A stretch of DNA of 64,000 bases from Coprenecus sp949297365 (GTDB lineage Bacteria; Bacteroidota; Bacteroidia; Bacteroidales; UBA932), in contig OZ006987.1 of assembly GCA_963931055.1 (NCBI GenBank), positions 1 through 64,000 of the forward strand, read 5' to 3'. Position 1 is the stretch's first letter. Every line of letters starts with the position of its first letter. The position numbers and the translations under genes were made by a program. Positions 1 to 8,149 of this stretch are shown piece after piece. Below the pieces are notes generated by a model. That model ran no database searches and was not told the DNA's origin. It saw nothing but the letters and a program-made list of their open reading frames with translations.

Positions 1-35
1 TATTTGACAGAAATGTCAACGATAGAGTATAACGG

Positions 36-275
36 GTGAAATTAAGTATAACGACAAAAATCTTCCGACTATATATAAAAGGTGGTGATTTATATCATAA
101 CACAGAAGTTGCTTTAGGATCTTGGAATGAAGATAAGGTATACTATCTTGAATATGAGTATGATGACAAAGGGAATTGGATTAAGCAGATAGTATATGAA
201 GGTGAGATGAAAAAGCCATACACGATTTCTGATCGACTATTGTATATTAGCATAGCGATATTAGAAAATATTTGA
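36..275 (+). pseudogene. C-terminal fragment of a YD-repeat-like protein
   Basis: This 79-codon reading frame opens with GTG right after an in-frame TAA at 30-32. Its C-terminal half contains an EYDDKGNWIK-type motif, the kind of tyrosine/aspartate repeat seen in many Bacteroidales surface and RHS-like proteins of unknown role. The first 29 bases also read as short YD-like peptides in other frames, which suggests the 3' end of a larger, damaged gene whose body lies left of the window. It is much more AT-rich than the DNA that follows it. It could also be a small intact gene. No function can be assigned. Confidence 0.35.
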
Positions 276-374
276 GGAGCGGCGGCGTCAGCCGGCGGTC
301 TTTCGCTTCAGGCGGAGGGTCTGTGGACGGCGGAGCCGGGCACTGTCCCGACGCCCTGGGGAGCTGCGGTGCGG

Positions 375-405
375 CCCCGCTTGCCGGGCTGCTCGGCAAG
401 CGGGG
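375..405. repeat. 12-bp perfect inverted repeat (hairpin)
   Basis: The arms ccccgcttgccg (375-386) and cggcaagcgggg (394-405) are perfect reverse complements around a 7-base loop. The right arm is shared with a second stem, 402-413 with 424-435, which pairs over 12 positions with one G-T. The two stems are therefore mutually exclusive, as in a switch or simply in repeat-rich DNA. No T-run follows, so it is not an ordinary terminator. Confidence 0.8.
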
Positions 406-956
406 AGGATGCGTCCGTCAGGGCGCATCTTCCCCTTTCAGACCATCCGGAGTGTGTGGCGGACTGCGGAGCAGGCTGCCTGACATCCGGATACCGCTGT
501 CCTCTTTGAGGGCTGCGGCAGCAGGCTTCAAGGAGGCTTTGGCTGTCGGCTGCGTGATGTGTGGGTTGACTGGAGCTCTGCTGCCGGATGTCCGGCGGCG
601 GAGCGGAGGGAGGCGCACTCATCACACCTCTGGGCCGAAGGAGAGTCTGCTCACGGCTTGCCGGGTGCAGTCTCGAATGAGTATGGACAGTTCCGCTCTC
701 CTCTCCGGGACGGACTTGCTCCGGCTCGGTGAGGGTTTCTCTGGTAGTGCCGGTGATTCGGAGCCTCACCGAATCTGCGCAGCCGTAAGGCAAGCTGTTT
801 CGGGTGGGATGCTGGCGATGCGGAGGGCTCTGGAGCGGCGAAGGCGGAGCCGGTGCGCTCCAGTGGTCGGGAGGGGTCGGAGGCGTTGGCCGCAGACACC
901 GCTGGAACTGGCTGAAAGCCATCATAAAGGGTGGCGGCTTGCCGGCACTCCTCTCT

Positions 957-1028
957 CTCCTTTGGGAAAGTGGAGACGCGGGTACGGAGATAAAGAGGCC
1001 TCCGTGCGGATTCACTTTCCCAAAGGAG
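957..1028. repeat. 16-bp perfect inverted repeat with internal hairpin
   Basis: Arms ctcctttgggaaagtg (957-972) and cactttcccaaaggag (1013-1028) are perfect reverse complements. A smaller stem, acggag (984-989) with ctccgt (1000-1005), lies inside, so the whole can fold as a two-tier stem-loop. It ends 12 bases before the next palindrome. The role is unknown. Confidence 0.85.
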
Positions 1029-1040
1029 GTGGAGGCAGAT

Positions 1041-1140
1041 ACTTAACATAGTCCGGATTGTGTGATCTGCGGGCGAAGCCCCTGCCGTCAGGCAGCCCGT
1101 CAGGGGCTGTCACACAATTAAGGCTCGGATTATGTTAAGT
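1041..1140. repeat. 100-bp imperfect palindrome, MITE-like or structured RNA
   Basis: The ends acttaacata (1041-1050) and tatgttaagt (1131-1140) are perfect reverse complements. Moving inward, attgtgtga (1057-1065) pairs with tcacacaat (1110-1118), agcccctg (1077-1084) pairs with caggggct (1101-1108), and a small ctgcc/ggcag stem sits near the apex. There is no coding capacity. The layout of nested stems with clean ends resembles a miniature inverted-repeat element or a structured transcript. No target-site duplication is obvious. Confidence 0.75.
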
Positions 1141-2047
1141 AGATGCCGACTGGCTGACGGCATAGAGCGGAGCGGTGCCGTCATAAATGAGGAGACGGCG
1201 GGGAATTGCTGACTGCTCTTTGTGGATGTGCAGGGAAATCTGCCGTGGGAGGGGGGGGTATGTGTGAGTCTGTTGATGTGACGGGAGGCTATGCGGAAGA
1301 GGATGCTGTTTTCGATGAGATGGGCTTGGGGAAATGGCTCTTGATAAGTGTCTTGAAGTCCTCCGGCGGTAATGCTGTGTCTATATATGCCTGACTGTAT
1401 GGTCCGGGCAGTCTTGTAAATTCCCTGTCGGCTCGTGAGCGGAGCGAACACCGCTGTCGTTCTGAGGACCGCCCGTGAGTCTTGGGGATTTCGGAGCAGA
1501 GTGCGCGTAGTGGAGCCTGAATGACCGGAGGCCCTGGCCGCAGGGAGTGAGGTGGCGGAACGGAGTAAGCGGCGCGGAAGAAATCCGCAAGTCTCACAGG
1601 TCCGAAGTCTGATGGAAGGCATCGGTGGGGACGGCTGCGGAGCAGACGGCTCGACCGATACCGTTTTGTTATTCACTCTGCCCGACCGAGCGGACTTGTC
1701 CGGGAGGTGGGCAGGTATGGACTTTTCCGCTCTGCAAGTCTGATGTCTGAGCGGACAAGAGTGGACGGACGGAGGACGGCCACGGAGGGTAGTGCAGTCA
1801 TCAGTCTTGCGTTTTGAGGGGGCTTGTGGATGGGTCAGCGGTGGGACTGCCGCAACGGAGCCTGCGGAGTGAGGACGGGCGTACGGCTGACACCGCTGGA
1901 AAGGGTGGCGGGCATACAGAAAGTGAGGAAGGAAGCCTGCGACCGATCTGACATCCTGTATTGGATGGTCTGTCTCCAATGGGTCTATGGGAGGAGGATT
2001 GCCGAAGACTGAGACCGATGTCAGGAGATTTTGTACACTTGCTATGT

Positions 2048-3818
2048 TTATATTTTGTTGAGTTCGGCGAGGGTGATAGGCCGGAGGTCGTAAAGGAGTT
2101 CTTTGCCGGTGGTATATTCGCAAAGTTTCTGGGAGAGAAAGGTTTCTTTGTCTTTCTTTCCGATATCGGTTCTTTCGAAAGCCAGGAGAAGATGTTCGGG
2201 GATGGTTTTGCTATCGGATTCGAGGGTGTAGGCCTTGCCGTTTATCCATTCGAAATATAGATAGTGGAATTTGTTTATATCTTCGTCCTTTGGGGTCAGG
2301 ATGAAAAATTCGTATTCCTTGTCGATACTTTTGATGAATAATTCTCTTATGGTGCGGTGGAAGTCGGACTTCCAGTATTCTTCTTCGTAGCCGGCGTAGG
2401 CTGCTATTACAAATAAGAGGTTGACGCTGAATTCCCTGAGGATGAGGGTGTCGCGGTCGAAGATGCGGTCTTCGAAGTGTTTGTTGGTTCTGGGATATTC
2501 GAGGTGCTTCGTTTCATCCCAATATGTCATTGCTATGGAGGGCATGTCAAAGGAGATGTCGTCCTTGGTTACCCGGCTGCGGATGAAGAAGTTGGGTGTT
2601 ATATTGTAGCCTTCGGTGTATTTGTCGCGGTAGTGCAGTGTGCCCTCGCTTTTCCCCGGGAGATAGATCTTGTCTATGTGATATTGGATGGCATTTTTGG
2701 CATAGGTGAACTGCTTGTACAGGGCGACTCCTTCGGGGCGGTTGGCGTCGCTGTAGTATTTGCTGTCACCGATATAGTAGATCTCAGTATGGCTACCGAT
2801 GAGTGATTTGTACGGAAAAATATGGTCAACGAGTTTTCCGTCTTTCTGTTTTTTCAGTTCAGTCACTCCGCGGTCATCGCTTATGAGACTGTCTATCATT
2901 CTTTCGAAGACGGCTTGGAAGTTCCTGACGAGGAGGTATTCTTTTTTTATTTCCGAGTCCGTGGTGTTGTATGTAAAGAAAGAGTTGAGAAGGCCCCATA
3001 GAATTTTGAGGTCGTCCCGGAAGTAGTGGTGGCGGATGCGTTTCATCTCCTTGCTGGCCGATTCCGGTGTCAAGGAGACGCTGGATTTCGGACACAGGCA
3101 TGAGTTCGTATGGCACTTCGCCCAATTGGATGGGGAATCTGTATTTGTCCCGGAGGTATTGGAGTACTGAGTAGAAGAGTCTCAGCAGGGTGTCGTCGAT
3201 ATTGATAGTTTTTTCTTTGATAGCAGGTTCGAGATACCATGATTCTCCGTCTTCGATATAGGGCTGGCCTTTGACTGTCTTGGCCCAGTCTATCTTGTTG
3301 CGCCCGCTGTGATTGATGAGACTTATCTGGGTAAAAAGGCTGCGGTGTTCTTTCAGGAAATCCATGAGTTGTATGGAGACACTGAGGAAGTCTTTGTCTC
3401 TGGCTCCGTCTTCAGGAAGCTGGGAGTCGAGTTCTGCTTCTTCTCCCTTGCTTTCGCCCTCGTGTTCCAGACGGAAGCGGTCGAGGGCACGGAAAAGCCA
3501 TAGTCCGAGTTCGGGCAGGAATGAACCTTGGCCGGTTATCTCAAGTGGGTTGTCCGGGTCTTCGGTATCTATGACATTTTCCGGATAGATGCCTTGAATA
3601 CCGAGAACATTGAGCTTGTTGCCGTTTTCCTTTATGAGGAATGATTTTGGCAGGATGAATATCGGTCCGGAATATACTTCATCGGAGATGAATATGTAGC
3701 CTATGCGGTCTGTGTAACGTGTACTCTGATCTTTTCCAAAGTACAGTATCTTCATTTTACCCAAATACGGCTCTATCAAGTCTGAGCGGTAGGGATAGTT
3801 TTCGAAATAGATGCGCAT
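2048..3818 (-). pseudogene. LlaJI-family restriction endonuclease subunit (R2, McrC-like), frameshifted
   Basis: This is the nuclease and DNA-recognition partner of the McrB-like NTPase just upstream (16-base gap). The 5' frame runs from ATG 3818 and carries the McrC/LlaJI N-terminal half; homologous sequence stops near 3075. The 3' half continues in another frame, readable from TTG 3073 to 2048 (341 codons). Removing one base near 3074-3080 would join the halves without loss. The 3' half has a PD-(D/E)xK-like core: Asp83, then Asp103-Ser-Lys105 in an IGDSKYY strand, followed by an alpha-helical segment around Gln121. The frameshift site is not a homopolymer. Either the subunit is inactive, or the base is a sequencing error, or a +1 shift occurs in translation. 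Family assignment rests on the four-gene layout and these motifs. Confidence 0.75.
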
Positions 3819-3833
3819 AGAACAGTGGACGGT

Positions 3834-5687
3834 TTAGTTGGACTCCGAGGTGACTGAATCTTCCTGCTGTGCTGCAGATGAAGGTGTGTCTGTGTGTTTC
3901 TCGCTGTACTTTTTGTCTAAATAGGCGAGGAAGCCTTTGAGAAGCCGCGAATTGTCGTTTCTCGGGCCGTAAAGGTCTGCGAAGGTGAAATAATCGTGTT
4001 CTCCATCTTTAGGCTCGGCAATCCTCATAAAGTAGAGCGGCGAGATACGACGTGAACTATAGAGGTCTTTGCAGACATCGTTCCAGATGTAGAACATCAC
4101 TTTGTTTATGAATTCTTTCTCGGAGACACTTGACTTTATGAAGAACTCGCCCATCTGCTTGTCTTCGCTATCGGTGGCATTGAGAATCATTTCATTGACT
4201 TTGCGCAGGAACTCCACCCAAGAGTGATCTGTGTTGTCTATGGTGAAAGTGAAGCCGGAGGCCTTGTCGTTGTCATAGTTTATGGGCATATATTCCATCG
4301 CCCAACGGCGTTTGAAGGCGGAATCCATAGGGAAGAGACTTTGGTCGGAGGTGTTCATCGTGGCATAGATGTGTAGGTTGGCAGGCAACCTAAGTTCTTC
4401 ATACGGCACATCCTTCTGAGTTTCGAGGTATTTCGCAAGTTCTGTATCCGGTTTAATGGGATAGTCCGACACTCCTTGATCATTACGGTCGAGAAGCTGG
4501 AACAGGTCTCCGAATATCTGAGCACAGTTTCCACGATTGATTTCCTCAATGATGAGATAAATTGGATCTTTCTCATGACGATATGCTGCGACATAGGCAT
4601 TTGTAAAAACTTGTGGAACAAACTGATAATCAATCTTTCCTTCATTATTTACAGGCTTATAGCAACCTACAAATGTAGCATAATCATAGTCAGGATGGAA
4701 AGTAGTACGGAAGATGTTATTGGGGAGATTCTTCTTCTCTTCGTCGTTTGGATTGTCCACACGGGGATACTTGCCGTTCTCATCTTTTTCTTTCGAGTAC
4801 CATATAGTCTTCTCTCCATGCTCTCCCTCGGTGTTTTTCTTTACCTCGTATGACTTACCGGCACCAGGACAACCATAGTAGATGGTCTGTATGGTAGTTG
4901 AAGGAGCAAACAAAAAATGAAATATTTTCTGTTTGAGAGGTTCAGTATTTTTAGTTCTAAGGCAAACAAGCCGCTCGGCAAATTGATTCATAACATCGCG
5001 TGAAACATGCAGCTTATTATCAGCATCTTCTGATAAAAAACCCAATGATAGCCAAAGCGGAATTATCTTGGCATCAGTGTATGTATTATCTACATTTGGA
5101 ATGTCTTTGTTCTTACTCCTAAGTAGTTGAATCGCAGCTATGGCATTTGAAAGTTCTCTACCCGTTTTACTTAAATAAGAGAGTATAAAGTAGAATTCTT
5201 TTCGTTTAATTCCCAATAATGCAATAGAGCTAACAATCAAGATATTGGGAGATTCCAAATCAGAGTCAGAATTCTCGCAACCATTGTTGTTCCGTCCAAA
5301 GGTCGTCGATTCTAAAGAATTAACAAACAATGAATTTATGGTGTTTTTATCATCCGCGACCAGAGCTTCATACATTTTAATACCAGTGTCAGTTATTCGC
5401 CGCATTGCGTTTGATCTGGAATCAGAAATGTCCATAAACCCAAAGTACAGTGGCAACTGAGCATCCTTAGTGTAATCAGAATTATCTCTTTTAGGAGTAG
5501 AGTGTCCAGCTACATTTTGGCTTTGATACTCCTTGAACAGATAATATGTAAAGCCTTCTATCCCTTGTGCGGCATGTCCAGTCGGAATCCATCCGTCATT
5601 AATATTGCGATGGTCATAACATACTTTTAATGCTGCTTGAAATTCAGAAACTTGTCCTGAATGTTTAGGCATAATAAGATTTCCCAT
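3834..5687 (-). CDS. McrB-like AAA+ NTPase of LlaJI-type restriction system (R1)
   Basis: A 617-residue motor subunit of a nucleotide-dependent restriction complex. Residues 1-260 form a variable N-terminal region, probably for DNA or partner contact. The AAA+ module follows with Walker A GCPGAGKS (272-279), Walker B IYLIIEEI (376-383), the McrB-type MNTSDQS sensor segment (444-450) and an arginine pair at 460-461. In McrBC and LlaJI systems this protein hydrolyses NTP and moves on DNA to activate the nuclease subunit. It starts 6 bases after the second methyltransferase and ends 15 bases before the nuclease gene, so all four genes form one transcript. The frame is intact. Codon use is more AT-rich than in the core genes, consistent with transfer. 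Confidence 0.9.
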   Translation of the reverse strand: MGNLIMPKHSGQVSEFQAALKVCYDHRNINDGWIPTGHAAQGIEGFTYYLFKEYQSQNVAGHSTPKRDNSDYTKDAQLPLYFGFMDISDSRSNAMRRITDTGIKMYEALVADDKNTINSLFVNSLESTTFGRNNNGCENSDSDLESPNILIVSSIALLGIKRKEFYFILSYLSKTGRELSNAIAAIQLLRSKNKDIPNVDNTYTDAKIIPLWLSLGFLSEDADNKLHVSRDVMNQFAERLVCLRTKNTEPLKQKIFHFLFAPSTTIQTIYYGCPGAGKSYEVKKNTEGEHGEKTIWYSKEKDENGKYPRVDNPNDEEKKNLPNNIFRTTFHPDYDYATFVGCYKPVNNEGKIDYQFVPQVFTNAYVAAYRHEKDPIYLIIEEINRGNCAQIFGDLFQLLDRNDQGVSDYPIKPDTELAKYLETQKDVPYEELRLPANLHIYATMNTSDQSLFPMDSAFKRRWAMEYMPINYDNDKASGFTFTIDNTDHSWVEFLRKVNEMILNATDSEDKQMGEFFIKSSVSEKEFINKVMFYIWNDVCKDLYSSRRISPLYFMRIAEPKDGEHDYFTFADLYGPRNDNSRLLKGFLAYLDKKYSEKHTDTPSSAAQQEDSVTSESN

Positions 5688-5693
5688 ACTGTA

Positions 5694-6839
5694 TTATAAA
5701 TTTTTAAGGAGTTCTTCTAATATTACTTTTATTAATCGTGAAGGAATGCCTTCGCCGATGACTTTTCTAATCAAATTTTCATTGGCCCATGAAGGTATGG
5801 GCCAATCAAGTGGCATAGAAGATACTATCATAATTTCGTATATCGTTAATACTCTAGGATTGGTATATAGTACTTCTCCGTCTTTCATATATGGTCTTCC
5901 AGGATGCACGCATGCCAACGAGGAAATAACGCCATTGTTCTGCGTCAGACATCTGCAAGGTGTGTCCCATGCTAGTCTTCTATACTGATTATAATGTGCG
6001 GAAATTCTTGTGCCATCAGTTTTGCGAGGATAGAAGACTGGGTTGTGAATAGCTGAATCATTCGTAGGAGTATGCATCATCCACTCAACAAGTCGCCAGG
6101 TATGTACTGGCGGTCTATGCCATTTGGATACTTTTTCTGCAAGTAGTTTCTTTTTTTCAAAATCAGGGAATTTATTGATTGTAAACTCGTAACCCTCTCT
6201 AAGTAGTGGATCTACATCTGGTAGCTTGCCGATAGCATCTTCTAGGGTTACGATTCTTGTCTTTGCCGGAAATTCCCAAGTTATATTTTTATCTTTCCTT
6301 ACCAATAAATAAATATTCCTATACCTCATTTGAGGAATAGAATAATCCATTGCCTTAACTTTGGTTTCCTTGTTAAATATGTAGTCGGAACTAAGTTCAT
6401 TTGATAGATACTCTGGTATTAACATTTCTTTACCAGCAACTATAATCTTTGTTTTTAAGATAGTTGTGACATTTTCAATAAGGACAAAGTCTGGCTTGAC
6501 TTTTTTTATAACATCAACGGCATAATATATAAGTTGGTTTCTCACATCATATTTGTCCATTTTGCCAACTCGGCTCATTCCTTGACAAGGAGGAGTTGCC
6601 ATAATAAAATTCACTTTCTTCTCTATAGCCTCCTCTATGATGCTTGCTCGTAAATCATCATTTGTAATATCCCCTTCAATCATATGCGTTTGTGGATATA
6701 CATCTGAATAAAACAAAGCACGCTCATGAACTAATTCATTAGCAATTAGCATATCTACACCTATCTGATGAAGATAAGCTTCAGCTATACCCACATTGGC
6801 AAATAGTGACAACCCTCTTAATTTTGTTTCTTTAGTCAT
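5694..6839 (-). CDS. DNA (cytosine-5) methyltransferase, second copy (M2, LlaJI type)
   Basis: A 381-residue C5-cytosine methyltransferase that would protect one strand of an asymmetric target. Motif I (SLFANVGIAEAY) begins near residue 11 and binds S-adenosylmethionine. Motif IV PPCQG (83-87) carries the catalytic Cys85, motif VI ENV is at 122-124, and the QxRxR motif VIII is at 170-174. The ATG overlaps the end of the first methyltransferase by 8 bases, which suggests coupled translation. The two proteins share the same architecture (PPCQGMS, GK..KYDVRN) but differ in the variable target-recognition region, as expected when each modifies a different strand. It is AT-rich like the rest of the operon. 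Confidence 0.92.
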   Translation of the reverse strand: MTKETKLRGLSLFANVGIAEAYLHQIGVDMLIANELVHERALFYSDVYPQTHMIEGDITNDDLRASIIEEAIEKKVNFIMATPPCQGMSRVGKMDKYDVRNQLIYYAVDVIKKVKPDFVLIENVTTILKTKIIVAGKEMLIPEYLSNELSSDYIFNKETKVKAMDYSIPQMRYRNIYLLVRKDKNITWEFPAKTRIVTLEDAIGKLPDVDPLLREGYEFTINKFPDFEKKKLLAEKVSKWHRPPVHTWRLVEWMMHTPTNDSAIHNPVFYPRKTDGTRISAHYNQYRRLAWDTPCRCLTQNNGVISSLACVHPGRPYMKDGEVLYTNPRVLTIYEIMIVSSMPLDWPIPSWANENLIRKVIGEGIPSRLIKVILEELLKNL

Positions 6840-7971
6840 TTTTTATCTGGGAGAATATTTTTTTTATTAACAACGGTGGTACTCCTTCTCCAATAATATG
6901 TCTTAAATACTGCTTATTTACAGTCAGAGGTATAGGCCAATCCTCGGGAATACTCATAATACGCATAAGTTCATATATCGTGAAAACGCGAGGATCTGAA
7001 TATAAATCATCATTATTACAATCCTTTCCTATAAACCTACCTGGATGAACACTATTTTGAGTCGATATTTGATTATTACTCATTGCAATAGTATAGGCTG
7101 GAGTATCCCAGTTCTGTCTAGCATAAGTATTGTGGAATCCTTTTACAAGTTCTCCATTTTTTTTACGTGGTTTATACTTTAAATTGTCAAATGCTGTACA
7201 CCCGGTAGGCGTATGTTGCATTGTAATCACCTGTCTCAATATATGATGAGGAGGAATATGCCAAGGAGATATCCTTAATGCGGCTTTTTCCCGCTCTTTA
7301 TATTTTGGAAAGATTTTGATGGCTTCTGCTTCTGGTACATCGTAAACAAAAGGATCAAGGATGGGCAAATCGCCAATAGCATCCCTTAATGTGACAACAT
7401 TTTTTTCAACCTCGGGCATACTCCACTTATTTCTCGCTCGGTGTTTTGTCCCTAACAATATCATCCTAGTACGAGATTGTGGTACCCCATAAAATTGGCA
7501 ATCAATATTATTGAAAGAAAGATGATACTGACCACCAAGAAGATCCTTTATGATTTCCGGTATTAGTCGCGGTTTTTCATTAAACTTTATTTTTGATGTC
7601 AGGAATCCAGGAACATTCTCGAATAGAAAGTATTTTGGTTTTAAAGCCTTTATAACTTTAACAGCATACAAAAAGAGTTCATTTCTAACATCGTACTTAG
7701 ATTGTTTCCCAGCGGTACTCATGCCCTGACAAGGAGGGGTGGCCATAACAACATCGATATTATGTTTTGATGCTGCCTTTATAATGCTATATACAACTGA
7801 GTCATTTGTGATATCTCCGCAGATCATTTCTGTCTCGGGATATATCTGCTTGTATATATCAGCGCGCCTTGGTTCTAGTTCATTTGCAACAACGACATTG
7901 AAGCCTATATCCTTAAGATAGGCCTCACCGATGCCAATGTTAGCAAACAAAGATACTACATTCATATTCAA
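6832..7971 (-). CDS. DNA (cytosine-5) methyltransferase, first copy (M1, LlaJI type)
   Basis: A 379-residue C5-cytosine methyltransferase and the first gene of the restriction operon. Motif I (SLFANIGIGEAY) starts at residue 7, motif IV PPCQG is at 79-83 with catalytic Cys81, motif VI ENV at 118-120, and QSRTR (motif VIII) at 165-169. The C-terminal part has the conserved GEGVPP-type motif X. The upstream 120 bases are AT-rich and contain a short palindrome (7984-7998) that could be an operator; a weak -7 match (TTACTTTG) lies at 8016-8023. The pairing of two such methyltransferases with McrB-like and LlaJI-like genes matches the four-gene LlaJI system of lactococci. Confidence 0.92.
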   Translation of the reverse strand: MNMNVVSLFANIGIGEAYLKDIGFNVVVANELEPRRADIYKQIYPETEMICGDITNDSVVYSIIKAASKHNIDVVMATPPCQGMSTAGKQSKYDVRNELFLYAVKVIKALKPKYFLFENVPGFLTSKIKFNEKPRLIPEIIKDLLGGQYHLSFNNIDCQFYGVPQSRTRMILLGTKHRARNKWSMPEVEKNVVTLRDAIGDLPILDPFVYDVPEAEAIKIFPKYKEREKAALRISPWHIPPHHILRQVITMQHTPTGCTAFDNLKYKPRKKNGELVKGFHNTYARQNWDTPAYTIAMSNNQISTQNSVHPGRFIGKDCNNDDLYSDPRVFTIYELMRIMSIPEDWPIPLTVNKQYLRHIIGEGVPPLLIKKIFSQIKND

Positions 7972-8092
7972 TTAAATACAATACTATATCAAGTATAGTC
8001 TTGACATAAAAATTACAAAGTAAATGATTTTATCCAAAAACATGAATTTTGTTTGCAAAAATCAAACCTCCGAATATCAACTGGGAACCAAG

Positions 8093-8138
8093 AGGGATGT
8101 CCCAATGCCCTGTCAGTAACGGACATCGGGACATCCCT
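8093..8138. repeat. 11-bp inverted repeat between element gene and restriction operon
   Basis: agggatgtccc (8093-8103) and gggacatccct (8128-8138) are perfect reverse complements around a 24-base loop. It lies 11 bases beyond the stop of the DUF3987 gene, so it may end that minus-strand transcript, although no strong T-run follows. Confidence 0.55.
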
Positions 8139-8149
8139 TTAATCGCATT

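Larger units (their letters stand above)
276..2045. other. GC-rich region without credible genes, dense in inverted repeats
   Basis: About 1.77 kb of clearly GC-rich DNA between an AT-rich fragment and the restriction operon. Open frames exist on both strands, but they overlap one another, are rich in Pro/Arg/Ser or Gly/Arg, and show no domain, so I treat them as by-products of base composition. The region holds several long perfect or near-perfect inverted repeats (375-405, 402-435, 479-595, 957-1028, 1041-1140). It could be a structured non-coding RNA locus, a cluster of repeat elements, or decayed DNA. No function is claimed. Confidence 0.6.

Noticed and set aside
272..1051. Long open frames on both strands in the GC-rich block (up to 259 and 235 codons)
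   Set aside because: They overlap each other, have Gly/Arg or Pro/Ser-biased composition, no domain, and run straight through strong inverted repeats.
1110..2123. 337-codon minus-strand frame
   Set aside because: It is Pro/Arg/Thr-rich, overlaps the 3' end of the restriction nuclease gene and has no recognisable motif.
3057..3080. Programmed +1 frameshift in the nuclease gene
   Set aside because: No slippery run or in-frame stop of the prfB kind is at the junction; a mutation or sequence error is simpler, although not excluded.
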